64,000 nucleotides of DNA from CALDTK01 sp965215215 (GTDB lineage Bacteria > Bacteroidota > Bacteroidia > Chitinophagales > Saprospiraceae). The stretch lies in assembly GCA_965215215.1 (NCBI GenBank), contig OZ244043.1:1302001-1366000 (forward strand). Reading direction: 5' to 3'. Under the pieces are notes generated by a model. It made no database searches. It was not told where the DNA came from and saw only the letters and a program-made list of their open reading frames with translations. This document shows, one piece after another, positions 1 through 8,241 of this stretch. A program made the position numbers and the translations under genes. Position 1 is the stretch's first letter, and each line of letters begins with the position of its first letter.

Positions 1-764
1 TTCCGATCTCGGTCAGTGTGGTCGACTCGACTACGGGCCAGCCTTTGCCTAAGGTTATCATGACCGTGTACGGTACCCAACGGGTCGATAGCCGCAAGCT
101 TTACAGCAGCATCGAAGCCAACGACGGCGGCTTCGTGGTCCAATTGCCGGTGGACGAGCAGCTCGAGCTGGAGGTCCGCTGCGACGGATACCAAGTTAGG
201 CGCACGCAGCTGCGCGTTCCCGCGAGCCAGGAGTCTTCGTATACCCTGCCCGCACTACGCCTTCAGGAGCTAACGGGCATCGTGCTCGCGAACGCCTCGC
301 CCGGTACCGTTCCGAGTGACGGGGTACAACCGAGCGTCGGCGGCCAGGCGAGTGCGGTTAACGACGACGTAGCACCGGCCGTGAGTCGGGCCACAGGGGG
401 AGCGACCGAGGCTCCGGCACCCAATCCGCCGACCGCGGTGCGCACCTCGCAGTCCGAGCGTACGAACACGCCCAAGCCCGACGCCCCGTCCGCGACTACG
501 GCAAACCGCACCTTCCGCATCCAGCTCGAAGAGTCGCCTCACTTCGAACCGGAGGCCGGACGGTACACCGAGGTGCAGACGCTCGGACAGCTCACCAGCG
601 AGTACAGCGGGGAGGACAAGCTGCACAAAGTCTTCGTCGGCAACTACGGTACCTCCGCCGAGGTGCTCGACGCCCTGAAGCTAGCCCGCGAAGCGGGCTG
701 GCCGAACGCGTACGTAGTCCAGTTCGAGAACGCAGTGTACCGCGGTCAGTGGCAGGGGAACTGA
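1..764 (+). CDS. C-terminal part of a cell-envelope protein with a carboxypeptidase-regulatory-like domain and a SPOR-like tail
   Basis: The frame is already open at base 1, so the gene starts upstream of the window; the GTG at 18 is only an internal codon. The first part (to about base 280) reads as a carboxypeptidase-regulatory-like beta-sandwich, with VVDSTTGQPLPKV followed by GGFVVQLP. A Pro/Ala/Thr-rich linker of about 85 residues follows. The last 80 residues (FRIQLEESPHF to the end) resemble a SPOR fold, with a typical VFVGNY and AYVVQFENAVY spacing. Together they suggest a periplasmic or outer-membrane protein that binds peptidoglycan. What lies N-terminal (often OmpA or WD40 modules in such Bacteroidota proteins) cannot be seen. 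Confidence 0.6.
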   Translation, partial: PISVSVVDSTTGQPLPKVIMTVYGTQRVDSRKLYSSIEANDGGFVVQLPVDEQLELEVRCDGYQVRRTQLRVPASQESSYTLPALRLQELTGIVLANASPGTVPSDGVQPSVGGQASAVNDDVAPAVSRATGGATEAPAPNPPTAVRTSQSERTNTPKPDAPSATTANRTFRIQLEESPHFEPEAGRYTEVQTLGQLTSEYSGEDKLHKVFVGNYGTSAEVLDALKLAREAGWPNAYVVQFENAVYRGQWQGN

Positions 765-786
765 CGCGTCCGTAAACAACGCAACA

Positions 787-820
787 AAGGCCCAGGTCGC
801 TTCGCAGCGGTCTGGGCCTT
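787..820. terminator. Hairpin terminator between convergent genes
   Basis: AAGGCCCAG (787-795) pairs with CTGGGCCTT (812-820), and inner bases extend the stem partly. It lies between two genes that converge on it, so it could serve both strands. The flanking T-run is weak (CTCGTTT). Confidence 0.65.
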
Positions 821-850
821 CTCGTTTGGATTTAAGTAGCTACCGCTAGC

Positions 851-1573
851 TTACTTGTTGTCCTGCTTCGCGAACACCTGGCGGAGCAGCTCGGAGGTAC
901 GCGCGGCGGCGTTGTCGCGGATGTTGAGCTCCTCCTTGGCGACCATATCGAACAGACCGACGAGCGCCTGTTGCGTGACGTAGTCGTCGAGCTCCGGGTT
1001 GACCGACTTCACCAGCGGAATCTTGTTGTACTTGGCGACCGCGTCGCCCCAGTACTTGCGCGCCTGAAACTTGTCGAGGGAGCTGATGATGACCGGCTTG
1101 AACTCGGCGTACAGCTTGTCGTAGGTTTTGGCTTTGAGGTAGCCGGTAGCCGCGTCGTCGGCCCCCATCAGGATCCCGGTGGCGTCCTGGATGCTCATCT
1201 CCCGGATGGCCGCCACGAAGATGGGCTTGGCGCGCTTGGCGGCGTCCTCGGCGCCGGCGTTGATCTTTTCGAGGGCGACTTCCTCGACTTTATTGAAGCC
1301 GGGGATGACCTTGAGCTTGTCGGTTACCTCGCGCGCTTCGGGCGGGAGGAGGATTTTGTAGGGGCTATCGAAGTACCCCCCCTTTTGCGAGAGCAGGGTG
1401 GAGCCTTTGCTCACGCCCGCGTCGAGCGCTTCTTTGAGGCCCCGGCCGATGTCGGCCTGTGAGAGCCCGGCCGAACCGGCCACTTCCATCACCCGATCGA
1501 TGGTCGCCTGATCGCAGGCGGGCGTGGCGATAACCAAGAGGCCGAGGGCCGAAGAGAGGAGGAGAGAGCGCAT
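851..1573 (-). CDS. DUF4197 lipoprotein
   Basis: The start is set at the ATG at 1573 (MRSLLLSS) because it opens a lipoprotein signal ending in the lipobox LVIATPAC; the frame runs 12 codons further upstream without adding a signal. The mature part matches the DUF4197 pattern: an early GLKEALDAGV stretch, then GYFDSPYKILLPPE, and a C-terminal ALVGLFDMVAKEELNIR region. It is about 240 residues, the usual family size, and helix-rich. DUF4197 proteins have no established function and are presumed to act in the periplasm. It lies 29 bp downstream of folB on the same strand and may be co-transcribed with it. Confidence 0.8.
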   Translation of the reverse strand: MRSLLLSSALGLLVIATPACDQATIDRVMEVAGSAGLSQADIGRGLKEALDAGVSKGSTLLSQKGGYFDSPYKILLPPEAREVTDKLKVIPGFNKVEEVALEKINAGAEDAAKRAKPIFVAAIREMSIQDATGILMGADDAATGYLKAKTYDKLYAEFKPVIISSLDKFQARKYWGDAVAKYNKIPLVKSVNPELDDYVTQQALVGLFDMVAKEELNIRDNAAARTSELLRQVFAKQDNK

Positions 1574-1601
1574 AGTGGGATTTGAGATTAAAGCTAGTCG
1601 C

Positions 1602-1967
1602 TCAGGCAAAACGTTCGAGGCGCACGAAGGCTGCCCCGATACGCCCGCCCCGGAGCGGCGGGTGCAGCTTACGGACTTCGACGCGAACCCGCGCGAGCTT
1701 GCTCCCGTAGGCAGCGAACGTATGATCGACGATCCGTTGTGCGACCTGCTCGAGCAGGGGCACGGGAACGGCCATCACGCGATCGCAGATGAGCTTGAGC
1801 GCTGCATAGTTAACGGTGCTGTCGAGTTGGGTGAAATCCGGGCGCTCCCCGGAGCGCACGTCGACCTCGGCGTCGACCTCGAACGTACCGCCCAGTACCA
1901 GCTCCTCGGGCAGTACACCGTGTTTGGCGCGGTAGGAGAGATTGGAGCAGCCAACGGTATGAATCAT
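1602..1967 (-). CDS. folB: Dihydroneopterin aldolase
   Basis: FolB cleaves 7,8-dihydroneopterin to 6-hydroxymethyl-dihydropterin and glycolaldehyde in folate synthesis (cytosolic, usually an octamer). The 121-residue length is normal. Diagnostic features are the N-terminal YRAKHGVLPEE segment, where families usually read Y-HGV-xxE with the catalytic Glu at the pterin site, the central LDSTVNYAAL, and the C-terminal RVRVEVRKLHPP strand. The AKHG in place of the usual AYHG is a small departure. No other folate genes lie next to it; gcdH is transcribed divergently. Confidence 0.85.
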   Translation of the reverse strand: MIHTVGCSNLSYRAKHGVLPEELVLGGTFEVDAEVDVRSGERPDFTQLDSTVNYAALKLICDRVMAVPVPLLEQVAQRIVDHTFAAYGSKLARVRVEVRKLHPPLRGGRIGAAFVRLERFA

Positions 1968-2092
1968 GGGGTAGTTAATCTTTTGCGAAAATGTGCGTTC
2001 TAACCTCAGGCTGACATCTGCGTACCTTTACAAATGTCTACACGGTGGGCCGGCGAGGCCCGTTTTGCCGCAAGGCTAAAAAATCGAATCTT

Positions 2093-3313
2093 ATGCCTAC
2101 CACACTGAAGGCTACTCAAGTACCCGTCGCCTCCCAACGGGAGGACCGCTTCCAGGGACACGACTACTTCGGGGTCGACGACCTGCTGACGGACGAGCAC
2201 CTGCTGGCCCGCCAGGCCGTGCGCGACTGGGTGAAGCAGGAGGTGAGTCCTATCATCGAGGGTTACGCCGACCGGGGAGAGTGTCCGACGCACCTCTTCC
2301 AGGGGCTCGCGGAGATCGGGGCTTTCGGTCCGAGCCTGCCGACCGAATACGGCGGCGGCGGGATGGACGAAATCGCCTACGGGATCATCATGCAGGAGCT
2401 CGAGCGTGGCGATTCGGGCATCCGCTCGATGGCCTCCGTGCAGGGTAGTCTCGTGATGTACCCGATCTACAAGTTCGGCTCCGAGGACCAGCGGCGTAAG
2501 TACCTACCGAAGCTGGCCTCGGGCGAGTTTATCGGTTGTTTCGGCCTAACCGAACCGGACCACGGCTCGAATCCGAGCGGAATGACCACGCACTTGACCG
2601 AAGACGGTGAGGACTACCTCCTGAACGGGGCCAAGATGTGGATTACCAACTCGCCGGTAGCCGACGTGGCGGTGGTGTGGGCGAAGGACCCGGAGGGGAA
2701 GGTGCGCGGTGTGATCGTGGAGCGGGGTATGGACGGTTTTTCCACCCCGGAGATTCACGGCAAGTGGAGCCTGCGGGCCAGCATCACCGGCGAGCTCGTG
2801 TTCGAGGACGTGCGCATTCCGAAGGCGAACGTGCTACCGAATGTGGCTTCTTTACGCGGACCGCTGAGTTGCCTCTCCAAGGCGCGCTACGGCATCGCCT
2901 GGGGGGCCATCGGTGCGGCGCTCGATTGTTACGACTCCGCACTGCGCTACTCGAAGGAGCGTAAGCAGTTCGGTCGGCCGCTGGCGGGCTTCCAGCTGCA
3001 GCAAAAAAAGTTGGCCGAGATGATCACCAGCATCACGAAGGCGCAGCTGCTCGCCTGGCGGCTCGGCACGCTCGCTAACGCGGGCAAGGCCACGCCGGCC
3101 CAAATCTCGATGGCGAAACGCGACAACGTGCACATGGCCATCGAGGTGGCCCGCGAGGCGCGTCAGGTACACGGGGGGATGGGCATCACCCAGGAGTACC
3201 CGGTGATGCGGCACATGATGAACCTAGAGACCGTACTTACGTACGAAGGGACACACGATGTGCACCTCCTCATCACGGGGGAGGATATTACGGGCATCCA
3301 GGCCTTCCACTAA
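2093..3313 (+). CDS. gcdH: Glutaryl-CoA dehydrogenase (acyl-CoA dehydrogenase family)
   Basis: A flavoenzyme that oxidises and decarboxylates glutaryl-CoA to crotonyl-CoA in lysine/tryptophan degradation. The start is placed at the ATG at 2093 (MPTTLKATQ); the frame extends 16 codons upstream through an unconvincing basic leader. Motifs seen: SMASVQGSLVMYPIYKFG, GCFGLTEPDHGSNPSGM (FAD and substrate binding), RQVHGGMGI, and VLTYEGTHDVH near the end with the catalytic base Glu at about residue 385. The SVQ and YEGTHD signatures separate glutaryl-CoA dehydrogenase from the general acyl-CoA dehydrogenases. The length of 406 aa fits. Confidence 0.88.
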   Translation: MPTTLKATQVPVASQREDRFQGHDYFGVDDLLTDEHLLARQAVRDWVKQEVSPIIEGYADRGECPTHLFQGLAEIGAFGPSLPTEYGGGGMDEIAYGIIMQELERGDSGIRSMASVQGSLVMYPIYKFGSEDQRRKYLPKLASGEFIGCFGLTEPDHGSNPSGMTTHLTEDGEDYLLNGAKMWITNSPVADVAVVWAKDPEGKVRGVIVERGMDGFSTPEIHGKWSLRASITGELVFEDVRIPKANVLPNVASLRGPLSCLSKARYGIAWGAIGAALDCYDSALRYSKERKQFGRPLAGFQLQQKKLAEMITSITKAQLLAWRLGTLANAGKATPAQISMAKRDNVHMAIEVAREARQVHGGMGITQEYPVMRHMMNLETVLTYEGTHDVHLLITGEDITGIQAFH

Positions 3314-3363
3314 CCCCAAGTAGCAGCTCGCCCATGCTTTTAAGGCGCGAAATTTTCCGTCAT

Positions 3364-4623
3364 ATGCGTTCTACGGTCGTGATCAAGACCACCTCACTGT
3401 TCCTCGTCGGCAGCCTGGTCGCGGGCACCGGTGCGCGGGCGCAAACGACGAACCCGGAGCTGGGTCGAGAGATTTCGCTGAGCAACGGTAGCTTCGAGGA
3501 CGTACCGCGCCAAGCCCACCCCCCGCGGGGGTGGTACGACTGTGGCTTCCCGGGGGAGTCGAAGGTGGACGTGCACCCTGCGTTCATGGCCCAGACCGGC
3601 GACTCGGTTAGAGACACGGCCTTTTTCGAGGTCGACAAGCGGGCGATAGACGGCAATACGTACCTGGGCATGGTGGTACGCGACAACGACACCTACGAAG
3701 CGGTGAGCCAACGCTTCAACGCCAGTCCGCTCGAAGCCGGCAAGTGCTACACGTTCAGCATCTACCTCGCTCAGGAAGACCGTTACGTGAGTTTATCCAA
3801 GACCACGACCGTACCGGTGAATTACAACACCCCCGCCAAGCTGCGCATCTGGGGCGGTCGCAGCTACTGCGACCGGGGGGAGCTGCTCGCCGAGAGCGCG
3901 CCGGTGAGTAACCAAGAGTGGCTCGAGTTCGACTTTCGTTTCGAGCCGAAAACCACGCTCACCTACATCGTGCTGGAGGCTTACTACAAGACGCCGGTGC
4001 TCTTCCCCTACAACGGAAACCTACTGGTCGACCTGGCCGGCGGCATCGTACCCACGCCCTGCGACGAGCTACCCGGCGAGGGGGACGAGGTCCTCGCCGA
4101 AGTAGAAGTACCCACCGAAGCGGAGCCCGAACCCGTAGCGGAACCCGCGGAACCCGAACCCGCAGCGCCGGAGGTAGCCGAAGCGGAGACCCCCCGCCCC
4201 GTGCGTACCCCCGCGGTGAGGCCGCCGAGTCAAGAGGTCAAGCTCCAGGGACTCAGGCGCTCCGAACTTCGCACGGGCAGTGTGGTACGCGTGGAGAATC
4301 TGTACTTCAAAGCCGACTCCAGCACCGTCGAGACCGAGAGCTACACTACGCTCGACGACATTTACGACTTCCTGAACGCCAACCCGGACGTGGTGATCGA
4401 GGTGGGTGGCCACACGAACAATATCCCCTCGGCGGAATTTTGCGATTGGCTAAGCGCGGAACGCGCGCAGGCCGTAGTAGACTACCTCGTGGGCAAAGGG
4501 ATTACCAAAGCCCGCCTGTTTCCGAAAGGCTACGGCAAACGCGATCCGATTGCGAGCAACAAGACCGACGCCGGCCGGAGGCGCAACCAACGCGTCGAGA
4601 TCAAGGTGCTCAGTATTGGCTAG
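3364..4623 (+). CDS. OmpA-family outer-membrane protein
   Basis: The ATG at 3364 opens a signal peptide ending ...AGTGARAQ; an ATG 30 bp upstream is an alternative. Residues about 25-230 look like a carbohydrate-binding-like beta-sandwich (NGSFEDVPRQAHPPRGWYDCG, then FEFDFRFEP-like strands). An acidic Pro/Glu-rich linker follows (EVEVPTEAEPEPVAEPAEPE). The C-terminal 110 residues are an OmpA/MotB peptidoglycan-binding domain: YFKADSSTVE, VVIEVGGHTNN, LSAERAQAVVDYLV and KGYGKRDPIASN, followed by GRRRNQRVEIKV. Its likely role is to tie the outer membrane to peptidoglycan. It sits directly upstream of tRNA-Met. Confidence 0.83.
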   Translation: MRSTVVIKTTSLFLVGSLVAGTGARAQTTNPELGREISLSNGSFEDVPRQAHPPRGWYDCGFPGESKVDVHPAFMAQTGDSVRDTAFFEVDKRAIDGNTYLGMVVRDNDTYEAVSQRFNASPLEAGKCYTFSIYLAQEDRYVSLSKTTTVPVNYNTPAKLRIWGGRSYCDRGELLAESAPVSNQEWLEFDFRFEPKTTLTYIVLEAYYKTPVLFPYNGNLLVDLAGGIVPTPCDELPGEGDEVLAEVEVPTEAEPEPVAEPAEPEPAAPEVAEAETPRPVRTPAVRPPSQEVKLQGLRRSELRTGSVVRVENLYFKADSSTVETESYTTLDDIYDFLNANPDVVIEVGGHTNNIPSAEFCDWLSAERAQAVVDYLVGKGITKARLFPKGYGKRDPIASNKTDAGRRRNQRVEIKVLSIG

Positions 4624-4662
4624 CAGGGGCGGCCGACCTATATTCGCGCCGCCCATAGATGG

Positions 4663-4736
4663 GGCGAGGTAGCTCAGTTGGTTAGAGCGCACGACTCATA
4701 ATCGTGAGGTCGGGAGTTCGAGCCTCCCCCCCGCTA
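4663..4736 (+). tRNA. tRNA-Met (anticodon CAT, elongator-like)
   Basis: Full cloverleaf: acceptor 4663-4669, D arm GCTC/GAGC, anticodon stem CACGA/TCGTG with loop CTCATAA (CAT at 4697-4699), T arm GGGAG-TTCGAGC-CTCCC, 3' acceptor 4729-4735 and discriminator A4736. CCA is not encoded. In my folding, acceptor position 5 is A opposite C68, an unpaired position where GC would be expected, and position 1 is a G-U pair. Confidence 0.9.
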
Positions 4737-4750
4737 CACAGTAGTTCGGA

Positions 4751-4778
4751 AGCCCCCGCCTCGCCGCGGGGGCTTTTT
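4751..4778 (+). terminator. Rho-independent terminator after tRNA-Met
   Basis: AGCCCCCGC (4751-4759) pairs with GCGGGGGCT (4766-4774), and five T residues end at 4778. It is a textbook intrinsic terminator. Confidence 0.9.
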
Positions 4779-4784
4779 GCGTTA

Positions 4785-6290
4785 CTATCCCTTCAGGCGC
4801 GCCAGACCCGCTCTCGCCTGTTGGTGCAACCCGGCGCCGTACTCGCTCGGCGATAGATCGAGGGCGAGGTGATACCAGCCCGCCGCCGACGTGTCGCTTT
4901 TTTCTCGTTCGGCGATCGCGCCGAGCTCGACGGCCGCTTTACAGGCGTAGTAAGCTTCCGAATCGCGTCCCAGGCTGATCGTTTGCTTGTAGCGTCGCTT
5001 CGCCTCGGCGATCTCGCCCCGCTCGGCGGCTACCCGGGCGCAACGGTAAGGGTATTCGATGGTGGGCTCGCCGGAGAGCGTGTCTTCGTCGATTTTGGCG
5101 AGTTGCACGGCCGCACGGTCGAAGTACCCGCCGTCGTAGAGCAGCCGGGCCCGCAGCAGGGGCAACAGCGGTGGGCGATCGAGGCTAGCCTCGCGCAGGG
5201 CGTTTTTGTCGCTACCGACCACGTCTGCGCCCCGCTCACGCACCTGTTCGAGCTCGTAGCTGTAGTCCGACTGCCGCCCGTCGAGCAACGCCTGCCAGGC
5301 TAGCTTCTGGTGGGCTTCCTTGATGAAATTACCCGTCCGTTTTCGCTCGACGAAGCTGTTGAAGTAGATCGAAGCCTGCCCGTCTAGCCGGCGCTGCAGG
5401 CACACCCCGAGCATGAAATCGAGGTAGGGGAATTCATGGTAGTGGGGGGAGTGCGGGCGGTGCGAAAGTAGGGCGATCGCCTTGTCGTTCCGCCCGGTGC
5501 GCATGGCGATGTTGGCCAGTACGAACGCACCGAGCAGGCTTCGTTCGGGGTCGAAACCGGCATCCCGGATACGTGCCCAAGCGGCGTCCTCCTCCCGCTC
5601 GAGATTGAGGAGTAGAAACGCGTAGATGGCCGTCGTCTCCTGTAAGAACAGAGATCCCCCCCGCTGCTGCTCTACCAGTAGACTTTCGATGAGCCGTTTA
5701 CCGCCCTCCAGGTCGCCCTCCATCCCCGTCACGAACTCAACGCCCCACTGGTAGCCGCTCGGCACGGTGGCTACCGCCGCGCGCAACACGCCCAGCTCCT
5801 TGTACGTGAGGGTGAAATCGGGAAAGAGTTCGAGGTTTTCCTCGAGCAACTTGTAAGCTCTACGCGCCTCGCGGAACGTGGTGAGGTACTCACCGAACTT
5901 AAGTCGGGCCAGGGCCCAGTGCAGCATCACGTTGGCCCGCGCGTACCGCGTGTACGGCGAATCGGGCGGACCGCGTTCGAGAAACTCGAGACGCGCTTCG
6001 TAGCTACGCTCCAGTCGCTCGAAGCCAACCGGATCTTCGTCGATGTAGACCTCGAAGAAATCCGCGTAGTCCTCGAACCAAACCGGCACGAGGTTGAAGG
6101 GCTGCGCTTGCCTTATCTCGCGCAGCATCGCCCGTCCGTCACCGATACGGAGGTCGAGGATAGCTCGGTAGGCCGCCTCCGTATCCTCGTCGAAGGTGAA
6201 GTGGTAGCTCTCCGGAGCCGCGGATGCAACAGCGGGTACGGCGAAAAATCCGCAGACGAAGCAGAAACTAAGACAGGTTCGGGCTAACAC
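4785..6290 (-). CDS. Secreted tetratricopeptide-repeat protein of unknown role
   Basis: The GTG start at 6290 opens a signal peptide (SFCFVCGFFAVPAVASA). The 501-residue product is almost entirely helical, with TPR-like pairs such as ARANVMLHWALARLKFGEY, LLGAFVLANIAMRTGRNDKAI, and a run near the end (RCARVAAERGEIAEAKRRYKQ, then YACKAAVELGAIAEREK and AGWYHLALDL). It is likely a periplasmic scaffold. There is no catalytic motif. Its neighbour downstream is a tRNA on the other strand; 36 bp upstream is the zinc-ribbon gene in the same orientation. Confidence 0.72.
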   Translation of the reverse strand: MLARTCLSFCFVCGFFAVPAVASAAPESYHFTFDEDTEAAYRAILDLRIGDGRAMLREIRQAQPFNLVPVWFEDYADFFEVYIDEDPVGFERLERSYEARLEFLERGPPDSPYTRYARANVMLHWALARLKFGEYLTTFREARRAYKLLEENLELFPDFTLTYKELGVLRAAVATVPSGYQWGVEFVTGMEGDLEGGKRLIESLLVEQQRGGSLFLQETTAIYAFLLLNLEREEDAAWARIRDAGFDPERSLLGAFVLANIAMRTGRNDKAIALLSHRPHSPHYHEFPYLDFMLGVCLQRRLDGQASIYFNSFVERKRTGNFIKEAHQKLAWQALLDGRQSDYSYELEQVRERGADVVGSDKNALREASLDRPPLLPLLRARLLYDGGYFDRAAVQLAKIDEDTLSGEPTIEYPYRCARVAAERGEIAEAKRRYKQTISLGRDSEAYYACKAAVELGAIAEREKSDTSAAGWYHLALDLSPSEYGAGLHQQARAGLARLKG

Positions 6291-6326
6291 TCCGAAGCGA
6301 ACGCGCTTGCTAATCGCCTAGTGCTC

Positions 6327-7094
6327 CTACGCCGCGGGTGCCGCGGCCGGCGTCGGGTTCATGACTTCTTCGTCGATGAGGATGCGGCCGCAGTGCTCAC
6401 ACGCGAGAATTTTCTTATGCATCCCGATCTCGAGGCGAGTTTGCGGGGGCACTTGATTAAAGCAACCGCCACAACTCTGACGCTCGACGCCGACCACGGC
6501 CAGGCCGTTGCGGTAGCTCCTGCGAATTTTGTCGTAGGCCTTGAGCAGGCGATCCTCGATGTTCTTGCGAGCGCCGTCGGAAAGCTTGCGCAGCTTACGC
6601 TCCTCCTTCTCGGTCTTGGCCACGATCTTCTCGAGCTCCACCTGCTTACGCTCTAGATCGGATTGGCGACCTTCGATTCGCTCCTTGGCGATCCCGAGGG
6701 TGGCTTGTTTCGCCTCGAGCGTCATGCGGAGCTCCTCCTGCCGCTTCTCGGAGAGCTGGATGTCGAGCGTCTGAAGCTCGATCTCCTTTTGCAGGGCCTC
6801 GTACTCCCGGTTATTCTTCACCGAGTCCATCTGACGCTGGTACTTCTCGATCGAAGTGTTCGCGTCCTTCATGACACCATCGAGGCGGGTGATCTGCCCT
6901 TCGATCTCGTCGACGTTGGTCTGTAGGCGGTTGATACGCGTCTGTAAACCGGCGATCTCGTCCTCTAGGTCGGAAACCTCCATCGGGAGCTCACCTTTGA
7001 GCACCTGAATATCGTCGAGGTTGGAATCGATCGTTTGCAACTCGTAGAGCTTGTGGAGCTTATCGGCTACGGTTACGTCCTTCGGTGAGGCCAT
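6327..7094 (-). CDS. Coiled-coil protein with C4-type zinc ribbon
   Basis: 255 residues. Residues about 5-185 form a long antiparallel coiled coil (repeating I/L heptads with LQTRINRLQTNVDEIEGQI). The end holds a zinc ribbon with four cysteines in CGGC ... CEHC. This is the CT398/HP0958-type architecture, seen in RNA- or secretion-associated adaptors; its job in Bacteroidota is not established. It lies 18 bp downstream of the Nif3 gene, so the two are probably co-transcribed, a pairing common in this phylum. The tail is an Ala/Pro-rich string. Confidence 0.85.
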   Translation of the reverse strand: MASPKDVTVADKLHKLYELQTIDSNLDDIQVLKGELPMEVSDLEDEIAGLQTRINRLQTNVDEIEGQITRLDGVMKDANTSIEKYQRQMDSVKNNREYEALQKEIELQTLDIQLSEKRQEELRMTLEAKQATLGIAKERIEGRQSDLERKQVELEKIVAKTEKEERKLRKLSDGARKNIEDRLLKAYDKIRRSYRNGLAVVGVERQSCGGCFNQVPPQTRLEIGMHKKILACEHCGRILIDEEVMNPTPAAAPAA

Positions 7095-7111
7095 GGCGTG
7101 GGGACTAAAAT

Positions 7112-8230
7112 TTAGTGGGGTCTCCCCGTGGGGAGGAACAGCCGCACGGGATTCGTGTCGCGACCGGTCATACGGGCCGCGAAGGTATCAAATCGGCTGG
7201 ATATAATTTCGTATAGCAAATTGATCGTATACCGTTCGGACTCATAGTGGCCGATGTCGCAGATCACGAGCTCGGCGTCGGCGTCGAAGTACTCGTGGTA
7301 CTTGAAGTCGGCGGTCACGAAGGCGTCCGCACCCGCCGCCTTGGCTCGGGGGAGCAGGAAGCTACCCGAGCCCCCGCACACCGCTACCCGCCGCACCGTG
7401 CCGCTACCCAGCGGCGTATGCCGCACGTAGTCGAGCTCCATGGTCTCGCAGAGGTACTCGAGCCACTCGGTGCCGTCCATTCCCACGGGCAGCGTGCCCA
7501 CCGCACCGCTACCGAAGTCGGGGTGGGCCACGTCGAGGTCGTACAGATCGTAGGCGACCTCCTCGTAAGGGTGGGCGTGCTTTGCCGCCCGCAGGGCCGC
7601 TTTCGCTAAAACCCGGGGCACGACCACCTCGAGCTTGTGCTCCGCCACCCGCTCTTCGGAACCCACCGCGCCGAGCGCGGGATTCGAACCGGCCAACGGG
7701 CGGAAGCTCCCCTCCCCCGCCGTCCGGAAGGCCGCCTGGTCGTAGTCGCCGATCTTGCCCGCACCCGCCGCGAACAGCGCGCCGGCCACCGCGTCGCTCG
7801 CCTCGAGCGGTACGTACACGGCCAGCTTCACCAGCGTGTCCTCGGCCGGGGCCAGCACCCGGAGGCCCTCCAGTCCGAGTCGCTCCGCGATGCGACCGTT
7901 TACCCCGCGCTGGAGCACGGAATCGAGGTTGGTGTGGATGGCGTAGATCGCTACGTTGGCCCTGATGGCCGCGATCACCGTGCGCTCTACGTAGGTAGCG
8001 CCCGTGAGCCGCTTCAGCCCCCCGAACACGATCGGGTGGTGCGCGACGACCACGTTGCAGCCCGTATCCTCCGCCTCCGCGATGATCTGCTCCGTACAAT
8101 CCAGCGACACGAGCACCCCGGAGATCTCCTCGTCCTGGTCGCCGACGAGCAGTCCGGAGTTATCGTACGGGGCCGCCAACGACGGCGGGGCAACGCGCTC
8201 GAGGTGCGCTATCAAGTGGCGGAGTTTCAC
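7112..8230 (-). CDS. Nif3-like dinuclear metal-centre protein
   Basis: The GTG start at 8230 (VKLRHLIAHLERV) lies 11 bp after the phoD stop. The 372 residues fit the long YqfO-type family, with a CutA/PII-like domain inserted between two Nif3 halves. Metal-site signatures are VVVAHHPIVFGGLK in the first half and ADFKYHEYFDA plus CDIGHYESE in the last. The middle holds HPYEEVAYDLYDL, typical of the inserted domain. Described as a GTP cyclohydrolase I type 2-like fold, but the true activity is unresolved. The dispersed 14-mer (7599-7612) encodes VLAKA just before the HPYEEVAYD strand. Confidence 0.87.
   Translation of the reverse strand: MKLRHLIAHLERVAPPSLAAPYDNSGLLVGDQDEEISGVLVSLDCTEQIIAEAEDTGCNVVVAHHPIVFGGLKRLTGATYVERTVIAAIRANVAIYAIHTNLDSVLQRGVNGRIAERLGLEGLRVLAPAEDTLVKLAVYVPLEASDAVAGALFAAGAGKIGDYDQAAFRTAGEGSFRPLAGSNPALGAVGSEERVAEHKLEVVVPRVLAKAALRAAKHAHPYEEVAYDLYDLDVAHPDFGSGAVGTLPVGMDGTEWLEYLCETMELDYVRHTPLGSGTVRRVAVCGGSGSFLLPRAKAAGADAFVTADFKYHEYFDADAELVICDIGHYESERYTINLLYEIISSRFDTFAARMTGRDTNPVRLFLPTGRPH
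7599..7612 (-). repeat. Dispersed 14-mer, exact (A form)
   Basis: GCTTTCGCTAAAAC on plus, inside nif3, read as VLAKA. Confidence 0.95.
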
Positions 8231-8241
8231 GGGAGCGGAAG

